This document shows, one piece after another, positions 62,225-64,000 of a DNA stretch of 64,000 bases. The position numbers were made by a program, and so were the translations under genes. Origin of the DNA: Rebecca billardiae RCC1528 (taxonomy: Eukaryota > Haptophyta); the NCBI GenBank assembly GCA_965240325.2, contig OZ251227.1, positions 1 through 64,000 of the forward strand, given 5' to 3'. The notes under the pieces are model-generated. The model was not told the origin of the DNA and ran no database searches. It saw nothing but the letters and a program-made list of their open reading frames with translations. The stretch's first letter is position 1. Each line of letters starts with the position of its first letter.

Positions 62225-63410
62225 ATGGCTGCCGCCGTCATCGTCAGGCGACGACAGCAGCAGCCGGCCTGCTCGGGGCGGTGGGCTGCGGGAAGACGAC
62301 GGCGACGGCGCGCGCTGCAACGGCTGCCCGCGACCGCCGCGGCCGCGCTGCTGGCAGTGGTGCTCGGCGCGTCGCCCACGTCCGCCGAGCAGCTCGAGCG
62401 CGTGCTCGACGACGTGGCCGGCAGCGCGGCCATCGGCCGGCTCGGCCGCGCGCCGCTCGCGGACGGGTGCGCGCGCGTGTACGTGGACGTGGGCACGAAC
62501 GTGGGCGTGCAGATCCGCAAGCTGTTCGAGGCGGACAAGTACCGCGGTGCCATGGTGCTCGGCTACTTCAACGTGCTGTTTGGCAACGGCACCAGCCGCG
62601 CGACCGACGGCGCCCTGTGCGCGTTTGGGTTTGAGCCCAACCCGCTGATGACGCCGCGGCTGCGGCAGCTGGAGGAGAGCTACGCCGCGCAGGGCTGGCG
62701 CGTGCGCATCTTCACCGAGACGGCGGCGGGCGCGTCCGACGGCGTGGTCAACATCTCGTACGGCGAGAGCATGGCCGACAGCCTCGCCACGATGGCGGGC
62801 GCGCCCGCCGGCGCGCGGCCGGCGCTCGGCGGCGCCGTGAGGCTCGAGCGGCGGAGCTGCGCGCCGGCTGGACCTGGCGCGCTGGCTGCGCGAGGAGGTG
62901 GTCTTCCGGAGGATACCGGCGCGCGGCGGCCGCGCCCGCCACCGCCCCGCGGTGCTGATGAAGCTCGACGTCGAGGGCGCCGAGATCGAGCTGCTGCCCG
63001 CGCTGCTCCGCTCAGGCGTGCTCTGCCACGTCAACCTCACGATGGCCGAGTGGCATGGGCGCATGTTTGGCGGGCCCGGCACGGCGCTCCGGAGGCGGTA
63101 TGATGGGGTCGTGCGGGGCGCCGAGCGGCAGATGCGCGCCGCGTACAGCAGGACTAGCTGCCGCGCCGTGCTCATCCAATTCGACGACGAGACCTTCGCC
63201 TTCGACGACGGCACGCGGAAGGCCAACTTCGGACCGACGAGCGAGTCTCGCGCCCACGGCTTCAACGCGTCGCTCATGACGCCGCTCCCGCCAAATAAAG
63301 AGCGTGCGACGGCTCTGGCTCCCGCTGGCGGAGCTGCGCGCGGTGCGCAGGACCAGTGGGGCAGTACTCGCGCCCCGCCGCGAGTGGGCGCCGGTCGCGC
63401 CGGAGCCTAG
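62225..63410 (+). CDS. FkbM-type methyltransferase, frame broken in the middle
   Basis: The family transfers methyl from SAM, often to sugar or glycolipid hydroxyls. N-terminal part (62225 to about 62850): a basic start then a hydrophobic segment TAAAALLAVVLGASPTSAEQ, suggesting ER entry or a signal anchor. The SAM-binding strand follows as ARVYVDVGTNVGVQIRKLFE, then CAFGFEPNPLMTPRLRQLEE. C-terminal part (about 62868 to 63410) is in another frame: LDLARWLREEVVFRRIPARG, then VLMKLDVEGAEIELLPALL, the FkbM signature, and HVNLTMAEWHGRMFGG. A stop (TGA at 62839) in the second frame prevents simple read-through, and I find no convincing GT-AG intron between them. This is either a real frameshift, a small undetected intron or a sequence error near 62840-62870. 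Both halves together give a normal FkbM length. Confidence 0.7.
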
Positions 63411-63673
63411 CTAGTCGCGCATGACCGGCTGTGCCGTGTGCGGACTCTGACTCCGCTACTCGGAGTCGGAGACACTGTATGACTGTCAAACTCGCCCGGC
63501 CGATCGCCGACGCGATATGAATGCATGCGACGCCGACGTCTAGGTATATATATATAATACAGTCGTATATCGTCCTATACGACGACGTCGTACGACCGGC
63601 GGATGATATAGGTCAGCATCAGGTATCGAATAACCGGCGGCGCCGTGTCGTGAAGTCCGCGCGGCACCGTACG
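63411..63673. other. Intergenic, convergent
   Basis: 263 bp between two 3' ends, with a TATATATATA run at 63545-63556 and repeated CGTCGTA/TACGACG words near 63560-63600 that could fold. Nothing coding. Confidence 0.4.
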
Positions 63674-64000
63674 TCAGCTCGCCGCCGCTGATGCGGCGGC
63701 GCTTCGCATGGCCGGACCGCCATCACTAGTGCCCATGTTGCCAAAGCGCGACTTCATGGGCGCCGAGCTCGGGGCGCGCAATGGCGGCTCGCTCGGTGAA
63801 GGGCGAGCGTGGCCACCGCTGGCGTTGCTGGCGCCTGTGGGGGCATCGAGCGCGCTGCCGCGTCGAGGCCGCAGCACGCGGCCGGCCGAGGACGAGTCGT
63901 CGCCGTCAGACTCAGATGCAACGGTCACATCAGAGCGCGGCTCGCGCAGCGAGGGCCACGGCTGCTCCGACGCCTGGTGCCGCGCGCGTGGCGTGGCGAG
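63674..64000 (-). CDS. C-terminal fragment of a gene cut by the window edge
   Basis: The frame is open from the right edge to a TGA at 63674-63676 (about 108 residues seen). It is Ser/Ala/Gly/Pro-rich: ASESDGDDSSSAGRVLRPRR, then APTGASNASGGHARPSPSEP, ending [11 protein letters not shown]. It looks like a disordered tail. No domain is visible, and the body of the protein lies outside the window. The internal Met at 63928 is not taken as the start, because coding-like sequence continues upstream of it. Confidence 0.5.
   Translation of the reverse strand, partial: LATPRARHQASEQPWPSLREPRSDVTVASESDGDDSSSAGRVLRPRRGSALDAPTGASNASGGHARPSPSEPPLRAPSSAPMKSRFGNMGTSDGGPAMRSAAASAAAS

Overview
This window is a gene-dense piece of nuclear DNA from a unicellular eukaryote. 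It is extremely GC-rich, with nearly every third codon position G or C. Genes are on both strands and have few, short, GC-rich spliceosomal introns, mostly about 90-250 nt. Almost all donors read GTGCG or a close variant, and acceptors end in GCAG or CAG. There is no operon layout, no ribosome-binding-site pattern and no mobile-element coding. The splice signal, the composition and a plastid-type bipartite leader on the carbamoyl-phosphate synthase point to an alga with a secondary plastid. A haptophyte fits best, and a pelagophyte-like alga is an alternative. This assignment is inference from signals, not a database match.

Layout: (1) 1-13 kb holds a truncated coiled-coil protein, peptidyl-tRNA hydrolase 2, a FAR-17a/AIG1-like membrane protein, a fused carbamoyl-phosphate synthase, an ACC deaminase/D-cysteine desulfhydrase-like PLP enzyme, NEDD8, and an SCI1-like nuclear protein. 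(2) 13.1-16.3 kb is about 3 kb of non-genic DNA with a decayed roughly 404-bp tandem duplication. (3) 16.3-27.2 kb holds an IQ-plus-LRR protein, an unknown protein, a CMTR1-type cap methyltransferase homologue that seems to lack its catalytic residues, and a cyclophilin with a myristoylation-type N-terminus. (4) 27.2-29.8 kb is a repeat-rich, gene-free segment. It contains a perfect 75-bp tandem duplication, a 525-bp MITE-like element with perfect 21-bp inverted ends, and a 131-bp direct repeat. (5) 29.8-40.3 kb holds a double-AP2 regulator, a complete TRPM-type channel fused to a NUDT9-type Nudix domain (a TRPM2-like 'chanzyme'), and a TPR protein. (6) 41-55 kb holds an importin with a microsatellite-filled intron, a multi-pass membrane protein with CRIB and GYF-like regions, an RluA-family pseudouridine synthase, and eIF3a. 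(7) 56-64 kb holds a large single-pass receptor with two Venus-flytrap ectodomains and an unusual cytosolic SHQW/WCRLEQW domain, an FkbM methyltransferase with an apparent frame break, and the C-terminal end of a further gene.

The genes do not form one pathway. Housekeeping genes (PTH2, CPS, NEDD8, importin, eIF3a, pseudouridine synthase) are mixed with sensory and regulatory ones (TRPM-Nudix, double-flytrap receptor, AP2, CRIB protein). Six neighbouring pairs are divergent with about 190-450 bp between start codons, so shared promoters are likely. The most notable items are the TRPM-Nudix fusion and the double-flytrap receptor. Exon boundaries were placed by eye from frame continuity, GT-AG sites and family homology, without transcript evidence.
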